Source: Bacteroidales bacterium
GTDB taxonomy: Bacteria; Bacteroidota; Bacteroidia; Bacteroidales; SM23-62
Direction: 5' to 3'
Assembly: GCA_016783865.1 (NCBI GenBank)
Contig: JADHVS010000098.1
Location: 1 to 15,942 of the forward strand
DNA: 15,942 nucleotides
Below, piece after piece: positions 5,854-13,602 of this stretch (positions are counted from its first letter, which is position 1; every line of letters starts with the position of its first letter). Made by a program: the position numbers and the translations under genes. The notes under the pieces were generated by a model. That model was not told where the DNA came from and searched no databases. It saw nothing but the letters and a program-made list of their open reading frames with translations.

Positions 5854-6616
5854 TCCCCCACTCAATTCGTGCCCGGAAGGCGGTGATTCCGGAACTTTCT
5901 ATTTTACCCTCAACCAGATTATGCATATTGGTTTCTTTGCCGGGTGAAAAATAGAGCTGCACTGTTTCTCCGAACCTGGTTTCATTATGATAATTAATCT
6001 GAAATGTTTTTATCTGGTTTTGCAGGTAATGTTCTATCGGGAACTGATCTTGCAACCATGCAATGTATCTTCCTGCGTTCACATGTTTATTGAGGTCAAG
6101 ATCGGAGTAAAGGACAGGGATCGATGCTTCAGGTTGGTCGGAATTAGGAGGATCAATTTTATCCGGAACATCCTCAATAGCATGCTTCCCGGCATGAAGC
6201 GAGTGAAATTGCGCCATATATTCAGGCCTTGCAGGTCTTCCGGTGGGTTTATCCAGAGCAAGCCAGGCCGTTGTTGCAAGGACCAATACTTTGTTGTCCT
6301 GATCATAAATACAAAAATCCCTTAACGCAAAAAGTCTGTTTAATCCTTTAGTCCAGGTTTCGATAACTATATTCTGGTCAAATTTGGGATAGTCATTAAC
6401 ACGAAGGAGTAGCCTCGATAAAACCCAGTAATGGTTTTCCTGTTTCATCTCTTCAAATCCATAATGTAATTGCCTGGCATGAATATTTGCCATTTTAAAC
6501 AGGTAGCCACATATGCTGAATAACTTCATTTTACCAAATAAATCAATATCTTCTCCGTTCAGACTAAATTCTTTTGTAAGGGATAGTTCGGTTGAATTTT
6601 TACTATTAGGTGACAT
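5840..6616 (-). CDS. Acyl-ACP thioesterase (FatA/FatB family)
   Basis: The 258-residue product is a tandem hotdog-fold acyl-ACP thioesterase, which releases free fatty acids from acyl carrier protein in the cytoplasm. The second hotdog contains the catalytic loop SDLDLNKHVNAGRYIAWL, where Asp 174, Asn 176 and His 178 match the plant FatA/FatB Asp-Asn-His set. The downstream NYHNETRFGE places Glu 212 where the plant enzymes have a Glu-Cys pair, with Thr in place of Cys. The first hotdog shows the usual SRLLLRVNDYP and TTAWLALDKPTGRPAR segments. I chose the ATG at 6616; the frame also has a TTG start at 6628, but the extra four residues add nothing. The C-terminal residues and stop lie in a tandem repeat array. 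It is probably co-transcribed with the cupin and J-domain genes upstream, though a 75-bp gap separates it from the cupin. Confidence 0.88.
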   Translation of the reverse strand: MSPNSKNSTELSLTKEFSLNGEDIDLFGKMKLFSICGYLFKMANIHARQLHYGFEEMKQENHYWVLSRLLLRVNDYPKFDQNIVIETWTKGLNRLFALRDFCIYDQDNKVLVLATTAWLALDKPTGRPARPEYMAQFHSLHAGKHAIEDVPDKIDPPNSDQPEASIPVLYSDLDLNKHVNAGRYIAWLQDQFPIEHYLQNQIKTFQINYHNETRFGETVQLYFSPGKETNMHNLVEGKIESSGITAFRARIEWGKARY

Positions 6617-6691
6617 TTCTGATTGCAAAATATTGAATGAGAATAAAATTAGTTATTAAAAATTAGGTTGAAAGCAACATTAAGCTCATTT

Positions 6692-7054
6692 TCAAGTATC
6701 CCTTTTTACAATTTCAGGAGAAAAAGCCGGGAGACAAACGGCAATATACTCTGCACCGTTTTCATAAGGAGTACTATACCTGATCCATTCTCCCGGTAGT
6801 GTTTGAATGGCTTGCCCTTCCTTAACATAAATGACCTCTTTCTCCGTTTCTACCCGTAAGGTACCTTTAAGAACAACAGTAAATTCATTAAATTCCGGGG
6901 TTTGACCGGGTTCGGACCATCCCTGGGGACTAGTCATTCTGGCGATACTGATTTCCTGGTTTTCGGAGTTGACCCGGCCAATAAACTCCTGTATTAACTT
7001 GGGAGGTGTTCCGGCCGCTTCAATGATTGTTGGTTTGTTAATTAGTTTCGGCAT
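6692..7054 (-). CDS. Cupin-domain protein lacking all histidines
   Basis: The 120-residue product is a single small cupin barrel. The motif 1 region reads EPGQTPEFNEFTVVLKG, with the conserved Glu and Gly in register (E-x6-G), and motif 2 is GQAIQTLPGEWIRYSTP. The metal-binding His residues of both motifs are replaced, and the whole protein contains no His, so it is unlikely to be a classical metal cupin. It may bind a small ligand without metal or be a fold-only relative. It starts 6 bp after the stop of the J-domain gene, so it is in the same operon. The substrate is unknown. Confidence 0.75.
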   Translation of the reverse strand: MPKLINKPTIIEAAGTPPKLIQEFIGRVNSENQEISIARMTSPQGWSEPGQTPEFNEFTVVLKGTLRVETEKEVIYVKEGQAIQTLPGEWIRYSTPYENGAEYIAVCLPAFSPEIVKRDT

Positions 7055-7060
7055 AATAAT

Positions 7061-8293
7061 CTAAAATAACCATTTAATAAAAGGAAAAACGGTAGCCCAA
7101 ATGGGGATATCGAGATAACTCTGATAACCGTCATCGACCAGTTTTTGAATTTGATTTGGCTGGTGTATCAAGGGCTTTGTAAAGTTTGTCGACTTGAATA
7201 GCGTCCTGGTAAAAATCTCAGTTATAATATCCTGGAAGAAAAGGAGAATACCTATGGCAGCCATCATATATTCATTGGTTTGCAGGTCGGGATAGTAATT
7301 CCAGTCATTCAGAATAAGTAAAATGATAGTCCATAAAAGAATTTTAATAAGGATATTACCAGTTAGCAGATAGGTACTTTTCGACCGGGTTCCCGTGATT
7401 AATAGTACGATGGATGATAATCCTCCTCCGATAAAGACACCAATAAAAAATCGCCACAAATGACTGGTAAATGGCAGCAGGGTCATACAGCCAATTATTG
7501 AAATGATCTTCAGTACTGATACTGAGGAATGCACCATGAACGCCTTCCTGCTTCTTGGAATATTGAGTTTTTTATAGCTTCGTTTATACCTGGCGTCATG
7601 CCACATAGTTCCAAAAAAGTTTAATTGTATATCGTGAACCTTCATCATCCCTGTTTTAAATGGGAAGGAATTTGCTTTTTTATCTTCACAATAAACACAT
7701 GGCAAGGACCCATCTCCCATTTCTTCAATAAATATTTTTTTCAAATCATTGTAATTATAGAAAAAGGTCCCGGGTTTGTAGAAAGATTTCCCCTGCCTGA
7801 GTATAAACCAAACAATAAAAGCATCTACGATCCATAAAATAAACATGAAGAAGTAATTGTAGGTTACGGCCAGATAAACAGGCATCACAAAAAGGAAAAG
7901 GGCTAAAAGAACAAGTAAAAAATGGAGGATGTAATTAAGTAAAAGAATCAGGTCATGCATGCCGCTTCTCTGAAAAGCTTCATGTTCTCTTTTCAGGTTT
8001 TCATACTTCATTTTGGCGGCTTCTTTTGCATTTTCCCTGGCACGTTGCTTAAAGAAAGCATAGTTTCTTTCAGCCTCAGCCCTGGATTGAGCCGTTAATT
8101 TTATTCCTCTTAGTTCTCTTTTATTGATCAGGATTTCATAGGCCTCAGAGATCTCAATGAACTTATTGTGTGCATCAGGATCATCACTGAGATCGGGATG
8201 ATGTTTCTTGGCAAGTAACCTGTAGGCAGTCTTGATCTCCTCTTCTTTGGCACCTTTTTTAAGCCCCAGTATTTTATAATATTCTTCCAGCAT
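7061..8293 (-). CDS. J-domain (DnaJ-like) polytopic membrane protein
   Basis: The 410-residue protein opens with a complete J domain (residues 3-60: [20 protein letters not shown], the HPD signature at 32-34 and [11 protein letters not shown]), which recruits and stimulates an Hsp70 (DnaK). There is no Gly/Phe region, zinc-finger repeat or DnaJ C-terminal domain, so it is not DnaJ itself. A basic helical linker (70-110) leads into about six membrane helices (roughly 115-141, 146-166, 256-278, 281-301, 308-328 and 342-362). Between helices 2 and 3 is a loop with a single CVYC pair (199-202). I infer a membrane-tethered co-chaperone that brings Hsp70 to the inner face of the membrane. The cupin gene follows after 6 bp. 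The divergent trmJ gene begins 97 bp away. Confidence 0.82.
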   Translation of the reverse strand: MLEEYYKILGLKKGAKEEEIKTAYRLLAKKHHPDLSDDPDAHNKFIEISEAYEILINKRELRGIKLTAQSRAEAERNYAFFKQRARENAKEAAKMKYENLKREHEAFQRSGMHDLILLLNYILHFLLVLLALFLFVMPVYLAVTYNYFFMFILWIVDAFIVWFILRQGKSFYKPGTFFYNYNDLKKIFIEEMGDGSLPCVYCEDKKANSFPFKTGMMKVHDIQLNFFGTMWHDARYKRSYKKLNIPRSRKAFMVHSSVSVLKIISIIGCMTLLPFTSHLWRFFIGVFIGGGLSSIVLLITGTRSKSTYLLTGNILIKILLWTIILLILNDWNYYPDLQTNEYMMAAIGILLFFQDIITEIFTRTLFKSTNFTKPLIHQPNQIQKLVDDGYQSYLDIPIWATVFPFIKWLF

Positions 8294-8389
8294 AGGTTTT
8301 TAATCGAAATAAAATTAACAAAATTGCCTGGCAGAAGGTAAATATTAAAGCGATTTCAAATAGAATTAATAAATTAACTCAAAAAAAGC

Positions 8390-9079
8390 ATGGATATTAT
8401 TTTCATTTTGATTGAGCCTGCAGTTCCCGGCAATGTTGGAGCCTCCGCCAGGGCAATTAATACTATGGGCTTTAATGACATGCGGCTGGTTGTGCCTTGT
8501 GACCACCTGAGTGAAGAAGCCAGGATGTTTGCCCATGGATCGCATCATATCCTTGAAAATGCAACAGTATATACATCTTTCAGTGAGTCTGTAAAGGATA
8601 TTGATTTCATTATTGGAACTACGGCTAAGAAAAGGAGCTCAAAAGAGGAATATATTGATTGTAAAGAATTAACCGGATTATTGGAAAAGAAGGGCGGTAC
8701 AATCGAAAAAGTGGGGCTGGTATTTGGGCGCGAAGAATCGGGTTTAACAAATGATGAGCTTGGGCAGTGTGACCTGGCCACATACATTCCAATGGCCGAT
8801 CCATATCCCTCGCTAAACCTCTCCCAGGCTGTTATGGTTTATGCTTTTTTACTGGCGGATATTAAATTGAAATCAATATCTCATAAGGATTCAAAGCCAG
8901 ATGAAGAAGGACTAAAGCAGCTGAAAAGCAAGGTTGTTAACCTGTTGGTAGACATTGAGATAAATAAGAATCCTGTTTTGTTCAGCCGGATCCTGGAACG
9001 GATAATGTTACTTGAAGAAGACGATATACACCTGTTCCATTCGGTCTTGAATAAACTGGAAGGTAAAATCGGACAATAA
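8390..9079 (+). CDS. trmJ: TrmJ-type tRNA 2'-O-methyltransferase (SpoU/TrmH family)
   Basis: The 229-residue protein has the SPOUT methyltransferase motifs in order: IEPAVPGNVGASARAINTMGF (8-28, motif 1 with Asn 15 and Arg 21), VGLVFGREESGLTNDEL (108-124, motif 2) and YPSLNLSQAVMVYAF (139-153, motif 3). This fits the TrmJ subfamily, which methylates the ribose of tRNA position 32 using S-adenosylmethionine. The C-terminal helical tail (ILERIMLLEEDDIHLFHSVLNKL) also fits that subfamily, and the length is close to E. coli TrmJ. It diverges from the J-domain gene and converges on the gld cluster with only 6 bp between stop codons. I see no clear promoter in the 96-bp gap upstream. Another rRNA or tRNA methyltransferase of the same superfamily is possible. 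Confidence 0.85.
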   Translation: MDIIFILIEPAVPGNVGASARAINTMGFNDMRLVVPCDHLSEEARMFAHGSHHILENATVYTSFSESVKDIDFIIGTTAKKRSSKEEYIDCKELTGLLEKKGGTIEKVGLVFGREESGLTNDELGQCDLATYIPMADPYPSLNLSQAVMVYAFLLADIKLKSISHKDSKPDEEGLKQLKSKVVNLLVDIEINKNPVLFSRILERIMLLEEDDIHLFHSVLNKLEGKIGQ

Positions 9080-9085
9080 AATTTC

Positions 9086-10057
9086 TTATAGATCTCCAGC
9101 CAGCAGTCCCGATCTTGATTTGAAAATCTGGCTAAACAAACCTTCACCCGTACTTGAAAAATAAGATTCAGGATTCATCGAAGAGTGAATGATGAATTCA
9201 CCAGGGCTCATCCTGTATGCTTTAATAATAACCGGTGTAGCCAGGTTGCCCTCGATGGTCAGTTGATAATCCGGCCCAGTCACCGGGTCAAACCCATCCA
9301 CAAATGAGGAATTGGATTTTCTTGTCAGTCCGTTCAGGTAATTCTCCATAGAGGCGCTATTGGCTGGCATGCCATTGATTAGCCAGACTGTATCTGGATT
9401 AGAAGCAATAAAACCGGTATCTGCCGGGTAATCAAAGGTAAGCTGGTTAATGTTATTTTTTGCCAGCTGGACGACAAGCTGGTTTCTCCATGCATTGAAT
9501 GCCTGGTTGAAGCTCATGGCCAGAAATCCCTGAATGACATATACTTCCGGCTCATCTGTTAACCTTACGTAGGTAAGACCAGTTCCCTGATTTCTTCCAT
9601 ATCCGCCATACGGAGAAGGGGATGGCTGGTAATCGAACCTGCCGATCACAATATCTGTAACTGCCTTTTTACCTTCTTTCATTATGACCCTTGTTCCCAA
9701 TGAATCAGTAACGCCAAAATCTCCCCACTTATCACTGCCGTTGGCAACCAGCCTTTCAGGTGCAAGGTTTTGCAATTCAGTGAGCATATTTGCGATACCA
9801 TAATTATCTGCCGGAACTACCAGATCTCCTTTCTGCACCATCCATCCATTTACGGTTTTTGTAAAAGTGATCTCCTCACCCTGTTCAGCGCCCGGATACA
9901 AAAGGATTGTGCTGATACGGGATGTATCCATCTGAACCAGCTCAGTTTTCAGGGTGCCCGTACTCCTTTTCTGGCGAAATGCCCTTGTTACCAGGAACAG
10001 GCCAACAAGCACCACCAGAACAATAACCAATGTTTTATTATTAAACTTCTTTGCCAT
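9086..10057 (-). CDS. DUF4340 protein of the Gld ABC exporter operon
   Basis: The 323-residue protein has one N-terminal membrane helix (about 8-25), with the rest outside the cytoplasm. The sequence fits DUF4340: a first beta-rich part with FTKTVNGWMV and PADNYGIANMLTELQNL, then KWGDFGVTDSLGTRV and TDIVIGRF, and a repeat of the same type of fold later. Genes of this family often follow gldG-like genes. Here it starts 10 bp after the gldG stop and ends the operon. I infer that it is a periplasmic accessory part of the ABC transporter. A Ser/Pro/Gly/Tyr-rich loop (QPSPSPYGGYGRNQGTG) interrupts the middle. Its biochemical role is not known. Its 3' end faces that of trmJ with 6 bp between stops. 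Confidence 0.8.
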   Translation of the reverse strand: MAKKFNNKTLVIVLVVLVGLFLVTRAFRQKRSTGTLKTELVQMDTSRISTILLYPGAEQGEEITFTKTVNGWMVQKGDLVVPADNYGIANMLTELQNLAPERLVANGSDKWGDFGVTDSLGTRVIMKEGKKAVTDIVIGRFDYQPSPSPYGGYGRNQGTGLTYVRLTDEPEVYVIQGFLAMSFNQAFNAWRNQLVVQLAKNNINQLTFDYPADTGFIASNPDTVWLINGMPANSASMENYLNGLTRKSNSSFVDGFDPVTGPDYQLTIEGNLATPVIIKAYRMSPGEFIIHSSMNPESYFSSTGEGLFSQIFKSRSGLLAGDL

Positions 10058-10067
10058 AGTTTATTAT

Positions 10068-11585
10068 TTAACTAAGATTCGCTTCCATGCGTGCAATCCT
10101 CTGGTTCCTCCTGATCTGTGAGCGGACAAACCCATAAATCAGGATGAGCAGAATGGGAAGCAGAAAATTCAGCCATTTCAAAAAGGTCCTTTTCGAATCT
10201 TCCAGATCTTTAATTGGCCGGGAGCTGACACCTTTTGTCCTGAGCGAGATTAATCCGGTATCATCCGACAACCAGTCGATGCTGTTCACCATCAGGCTTA
10301 CATTGTCTTTCTGGAGTTGCTGCTGTTGTCCCCTTGGTCCGTTTACCGGGAAATCACCATCGGCAATAACCACCATTTTTGAGGGCATACCGCCTGAGAA
10401 TGATCCTTCCAACGCTGCCCCTATAACCAGGTTTTGCATGGGAAAATCAAATTCTGTCCACTGCCGCTGAAAATTGAAATACTGGGGAGCAGGCTGAGTG
10501 GCCGCTCTCTCGGATGTTAACACAAGGGGGGTATAGGTCAGGTTGGTATCACCGGTAAAGTTCATTGGACTGGTAAATTGCAGTACAACGGCCTCGAGTC
10601 CGGAAGTTACCGGATGATCGGCAAAATTATTGATAATCGGAATATAGGGCACCATCACCTGGGAAATGTGAATTGCATTGCCAACCTGTTGCTGCATGGT
10701 GGCATTTACACAGCTGGCATCGATGATGTAGCTGTCGTCGACCATTAAACCCTTCCCGAGTAACCATCCTTCAAGTCCTGTTGGTAAAGACGAACCATAT
10801 CCCGATTGCAGATCTCCCGCAACCCTGTTCATGGCTATAAACAAACGTCCCCCCCGGGCCATATATTCATCAAGTTGCTGAAATACATAACCAGGAATCG
10901 AATCTGCAGGACGGACAATTGCAATTGTCTTTATTCTCGCCGGGATAGTCGTGGAATCGGTCACATTCAGCGGCTCGAAACTGTAGAGAATGCTGAGTTC
11001 TGTACCTACCTGGATCAACTCATTGATCCCGGGTTCACCATGTCCCTGTAACAAACCAACAGATGGCTTATCCAATACGGAAAGCTTTTTAATGGAGGTG
11101 GACAAAGCATATTCCATAGCTGCGCCCGGTTCGATTACCGGGATAACTTCCTTTGCATTTCCTATACTGAGCACTGCACCCATATAGGCTTTTTGCTGTT
11201 TCATCTGGTCCTTCTCACGCACATTGATCATCAGGGGCTGAACACCTTGCTGCATGGCCTCCATCTCGGTTTGTTCATCTGCGTTGGGATTAATAAATTC
11301 GAATACCAGGTTGTGATTACTTATCCGGCCATATTCAACCAGCATATCGTTAAAATCCCTCCTGTTCTTCATCAGTTGAGGTGGCAGATCTTTGGAGAAA
11401 AAGGCCTTGACCGTAACAGGTTCCTGAAGGTCTTTCAGGATATCTTTCGTAGCCTTGCTCAGGGTGTATTGTTTGTCTTCGGTAAAATCGAGACGAAAAT
11501 AAATCTGGTCTGCCAGCAGGTTTACTACAATAATAATGGCGATGACCAGGAGAACTGTTATCTGTACTTTGCTTGATTTCATCAT
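10068..11585 (-). CDS. gldG: GldG, extracytoplasmic subunit of the gliding-type ABC exporter
   Basis: The 505-residue protein has a membrane helix near the N-terminus (about 9-26), a large extracytoplasmic body, and a second helix at the C-terminus (about 472-489) followed by a basic tail (RSQIRRNQR). The body fits the GldG/ABC-transporter auxiliary family: DFTEDKQYTLSKATKDIL, then VTVKAFFSKDLPPQL, DFNDMLVEYGRIS and the IEPGAAMEYALSTSIKKLS segment, followed by a glutamine-amidotransferase-like fold with LLQGHGEPGI and RGGRLFIAMNR. In Flavobacterium johnsoniae GldG works with GldA and GldF and is needed for gliding. Here it sits 12 bp after gldF and 10 bp before the DUF4340 gene. Gliding itself is not shown, since non-gliding Bacteroidota have relatives of this exporter. 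Confidence 0.88.
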   Translation of the reverse strand: MMKSSKVQITVLLVIAIIIVVNLLADQIYFRLDFTEDKQYTLSKATKDILKDLQEPVTVKAFFSKDLPPQLMKNRRDFNDMLVEYGRISNHNLVFEFINPNADEQTEMEAMQQGVQPLMINVREKDQMKQQKAYMGAVLSIGNAKEVIPVIEPGAAMEYALSTSIKKLSVLDKPSVGLLQGHGEPGINELIQVGTELSILYSFEPLNVTDSTTIPARIKTIAIVRPADSIPGYVFQQLDEYMARGGRLFIAMNRVAGDLQSGYGSSLPTGLEGWLLGKGLMVDDSYIIDASCVNATMQQQVGNAIHISQVMVPYIPIINNFADHPVTSGLEAVVLQFTSPMNFTGDTNLTYTPLVLTSERAATQPAPQYFNFQRQWTEFDFPMQNLVIGAALEGSFSGGMPSKMVVIADGDFPVNGPRGQQQQLQKDNVSLMVNSIDWLSDDTGLISLRTKGVSSRPIKDLEDSKRTFLKWLNFLLPILLILIYGFVRSQIRRNQRIARMEANLS

Positions 11586-11597
11586 AATTTCTCCTTA

Positions 11598-12320
11598 TTA
11601 AGCTTTATGTCTGTTGGCAAGAGACACCTCGGCTGCAAACAATCCGATGACCATTAGTGAGAAGAAATAGATCAGGTCGCTGCTGTCGATAATACCCCTT
11701 GAGATACTTTCGAAATGCACCCGCATGCTGAGCAGGTTCAACAACTGACCGAAAAATCCGGTGGTACTGCTGGCCAGCAGGTCGAATAGCAGGTGAAAGA
11801 ACAAACCGGCAAACAGTGCCAGCAGAAATGCGACAATCTGGTTTTGTGTGATACTGCTGGTAAACAGGCCAATGCTGATGTATACACCGCTCATAAAAAG
11901 CAATCCGAAATATCCGCATATCACACCACCCGTATCCATATTTCCGAGGCTTGCCACGGTAATGATATAGGGCAGGGTAAAAGCCAGGGCCACGGCAATC
12001 AGGATCAGGGTGGACAGGAATTTGCCCAGTACCACCTGCCGGTCTGATACTGCCTTGGTGAGCAGAAGCTCAATGGTCCCTGATCTTTTTTCTTCGGCAA
12101 GTAACCGCATAGTCAATGCCGGTATGAAAAAGAAAAGGGTCCAGTAGGCGATGGAGAAAAATGCCCTGAGACTGGCCTGGCCCACCAGGAAAATATCGCT
12201 TCCGAAAAGCCAGGTAAAGAATCCGCTGATCCCCAGAAACAGTATGAGCAATATATAGGCTATCAGCGAGTCGAAAAACGACCCCAATTCCCGTTTAGTT
12301 ATTATCCAGATAGTATTCAT
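11598..12320 (-). CDS. gldF: GldF, permease of the gliding-type ABC exporter
   Basis: The 240-residue protein is an ABC-2 permease with six hydrophobic helices. The N-terminal MNTIWIITKRELGSFFDSL is the amphipathic elbow helix, and AEEKRSGTIELLLTKAVSD (about 75-93) is the cytoplasmic coupling segment that contacts the ATPase. It forms the membrane pore with the ATPase encoded just upstream. A 68-bp gap to gldA, unusually large for this operon, is largely taken up by a period-7 array. The next gene, gldG, starts after 12 bp. Length and topology match the family. Confidence 0.88.
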   Translation of the reverse strand: MNTIWIITKRELGSFFDSLIAYILLILFLGISGFFTWLFGSDIFLVGQASLRAFFSIAYWTLFFFIPALTMRLLAEEKRSGTIELLLTKAVSDRQVVLGKFLSTLILIAVALAFTLPYIITVASLGNMDTGGVICGYFGLLFMSGVYISIGLFTSSITQNQIVAFLLALFAGLFFHLLFDLLASSTTGFFGQLLNLLSMRVHFESISRGIIDSSDLIYFFSLMVIGLFAAEVSLANRHKA

Positions 12321-12359
12321 TATTCTATATGTTTATCAAGTATTTTAAATTTTGCATAC

Positions 12360-12387
12360 CTAGTAACTCGCAACTCGCACCTTCTTC
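12360..12387 (-). repeat. Period-7 tandem array between gldA and gldF
   Basis: On the gene strand the units are GAAGAAG, GTGCGAG, TTGCGAG and TTACTAG. The array begins one base past the TAG stop of gldA, inside the presumed gldA-gldF transcript. GTGCGAG and TTACTAG are the same words as in the 5826 array, in the same orientation to the preceding gene but in different order. The remaining gap of about 40 bp up to the gldF start is AT-rich without other structure. Confidence 0.8.
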
Positions 12388-12388
12388 C

Positions 12389-13318
12389 CTAGTTCATGGT
12401 AAGGTCGCGGAAAATGTCCTCCAGCTTTGTCTCAAAAGGAGTTAGCTCAGAAATCACCCATTTCTTCTCCACACACAAATTAAAAATGGCGCGGGTTGAA
12501 CTTGATTCGGGATGAGACTGTATCTCAAATTTATTTTGTTGCCTGTCGGTGAAGTCAACTATCGCAACAGTTGGCAGCGCCTGCAAAGCACTGAAAACAT
12601 CATTTGCCTCGCCGTCTTCGATTCTCACATGCAGCACCTCCTGTCCCTGGGCCTGTTTTTTAAGAATATCGGCCGATCCGTCGGCTACAATTTTCCCGTT
12701 ATTGATGATCAGGATCCGGTTGCAGGTGGCTTCTACTTCCGGCAGAATGTGAGTACTCAGTATCACCGTTTTCTCTTTACCCAATTCCCGGATCAGCTTC
12801 CTGATCTCAACAATCTGGTTGGGATCGAGTCCCGAAGTTGGCTCATCCAGGAGCAGGATATCAGGATCATTGATCATGGCCTGCGCTAATCCCACACGCT
12901 GACGGTATCCTTTCGATAACTCCCCTATTTTTTTATGCTTTTCTGCATTCAGTCCGCATACACGGATCATTTCAATAATCCGGTCCAGCACCTGTGCCTT
13001 TGGAATACCCTGGATGGATCCGACAAATTGCAGGTATTCAAACACCGGCATATCAGTGTATAGTGGATTGCTTTCGGGAAGATACCCAATGTGCCTTTTG
13101 AGCTCGTTGGGATTGTCCTTAAGAGATATTCCACCAATGGTAATCTCACCCTGGGTTGGGATCAGATAATTGGTGATCATCCGCATAGTGGTTGTCTTCC
13201 CGGCACCGTTCGGCCCCAAAAAACCAAGGATCTCTCCTGTTTTTACCTCAAAGGAGATATTATCGACGGCCCTCTGTCCCCCGAATTTCTTGGTTAAATT
13301 CTCAATTTTGATGTCCAT
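12389..13318 (-). CDS. gldA: GldA, ATPase of the gliding-type ABC exporter
   Basis: The 309-residue protein is an ABC ATPase with all core motifs: Walker A GPNGAGKT (35-42), the ABC signature LSKGYRQRVG (134-143), Walker B DILLLDEP (153-160), D-loop SGLD (162-165) and the switch His in STH (190). In place of the usual Q-loop Gln it has GYLPE (78-82), as often seen in ATPases of ABC-2 exporters. A C-terminal extension (from about 220) ends in ELTPFETKLEDIFRDLT, typical of this group. It would power GldF. It is the first gene of the gldA-gldF-gldG-DUF4340 run. A perfect -7 element lies 141 bp upstream. The name GldA is supported by the neighbours; a generic drug or lipid exporter would be the alternative on sequence alone. 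Confidence 0.88.
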   Translation of the reverse strand: MDIKIENLTKKFGGQRAVDNISFEVKTGEILGFLGPNGAGKTTTMRMITNYLIPTQGEITIGGISLKDNPNELKRHIGYLPESNPLYTDMPVFEYLQFVGSIQGIPKAQVLDRIIEMIRVCGLNAEKHKKIGELSKGYRQRVGLAQAMINDPDILLLDEPTSGLDPNQIVEIRKLIRELGKEKTVILSTHILPEVEATCNRILIINNGKIVADGSADILKKQAQGQEVLHVRIEDGEANDVFSALQALPTVAIVDFTDRQQNKFEIQSHPESSSTRAIFNLCVEKKWVISELTPFETKLEDIFRDLTMN

Positions 13319-13602
13319 ATTGAAGAGAATTTAGAATATGTAATATTAAATATTTCAGGTTTGATCAGGCGGGATAATGTAGGACCTGATCTTAGTTCAG
13401 ACTGTTTTTCGAGATCCTGACATCTCTTGCCATTCTCAAAAATCAAACGCGAATATGGCAAATCTATCTTAAATTTCAATTTCTTTTTAAGATTTTTTAA
13501 CTATCCGTTGTGTATTTTCCTTGTTGTATTTGTAACTTAAAATCTACTTACTTTCCAGTAAAATTATTCCGTAACTTGTATTCCAATAAAAAATAAATTT
13601 CG
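13319..13602. other. Divergent intergenic region between gldA and the membrane hydrolase
   Basis: The 284 bp hold no convincing gene; short frames here lack coding character and signal sequences. Two things are visible: a -7 candidate for the gld operon (13459-13466) and an inverted repeat GATCAGG / CCTGATC (13363-13369 and 13385-13391, 15-base loop) in the presumed gldA leader. For the plus-strand hydrolase gene I see only weak promoter-like sequence, such as a TTG at 13524 followed after 22 bp by TACTTTCC. Confidence 0.6.
13459..13466 (-). promoter_or_regulatory. Candidate -7 element of the gld operon
   Basis: The minus strand reads TAGATTTG, an exact match to TAnnTTTG, upstream of gldA with a leader of about 135 bases. 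No TTG lies at the usual -33 spacing, so this is a one-part match. Confidence 0.35.

Noticed and set aside
6617..6628. TTG start four codons upstream for the thioesterase
   Set aside because: An ATG at 6616 is available and the added residues carry no recognisable feature.
13294..13479. Small minus-strand frame upstream of gldA
   Set aside because: It overlaps the gldA start out of frame and covers the likely promoter; it has no signal sequence or known motif.
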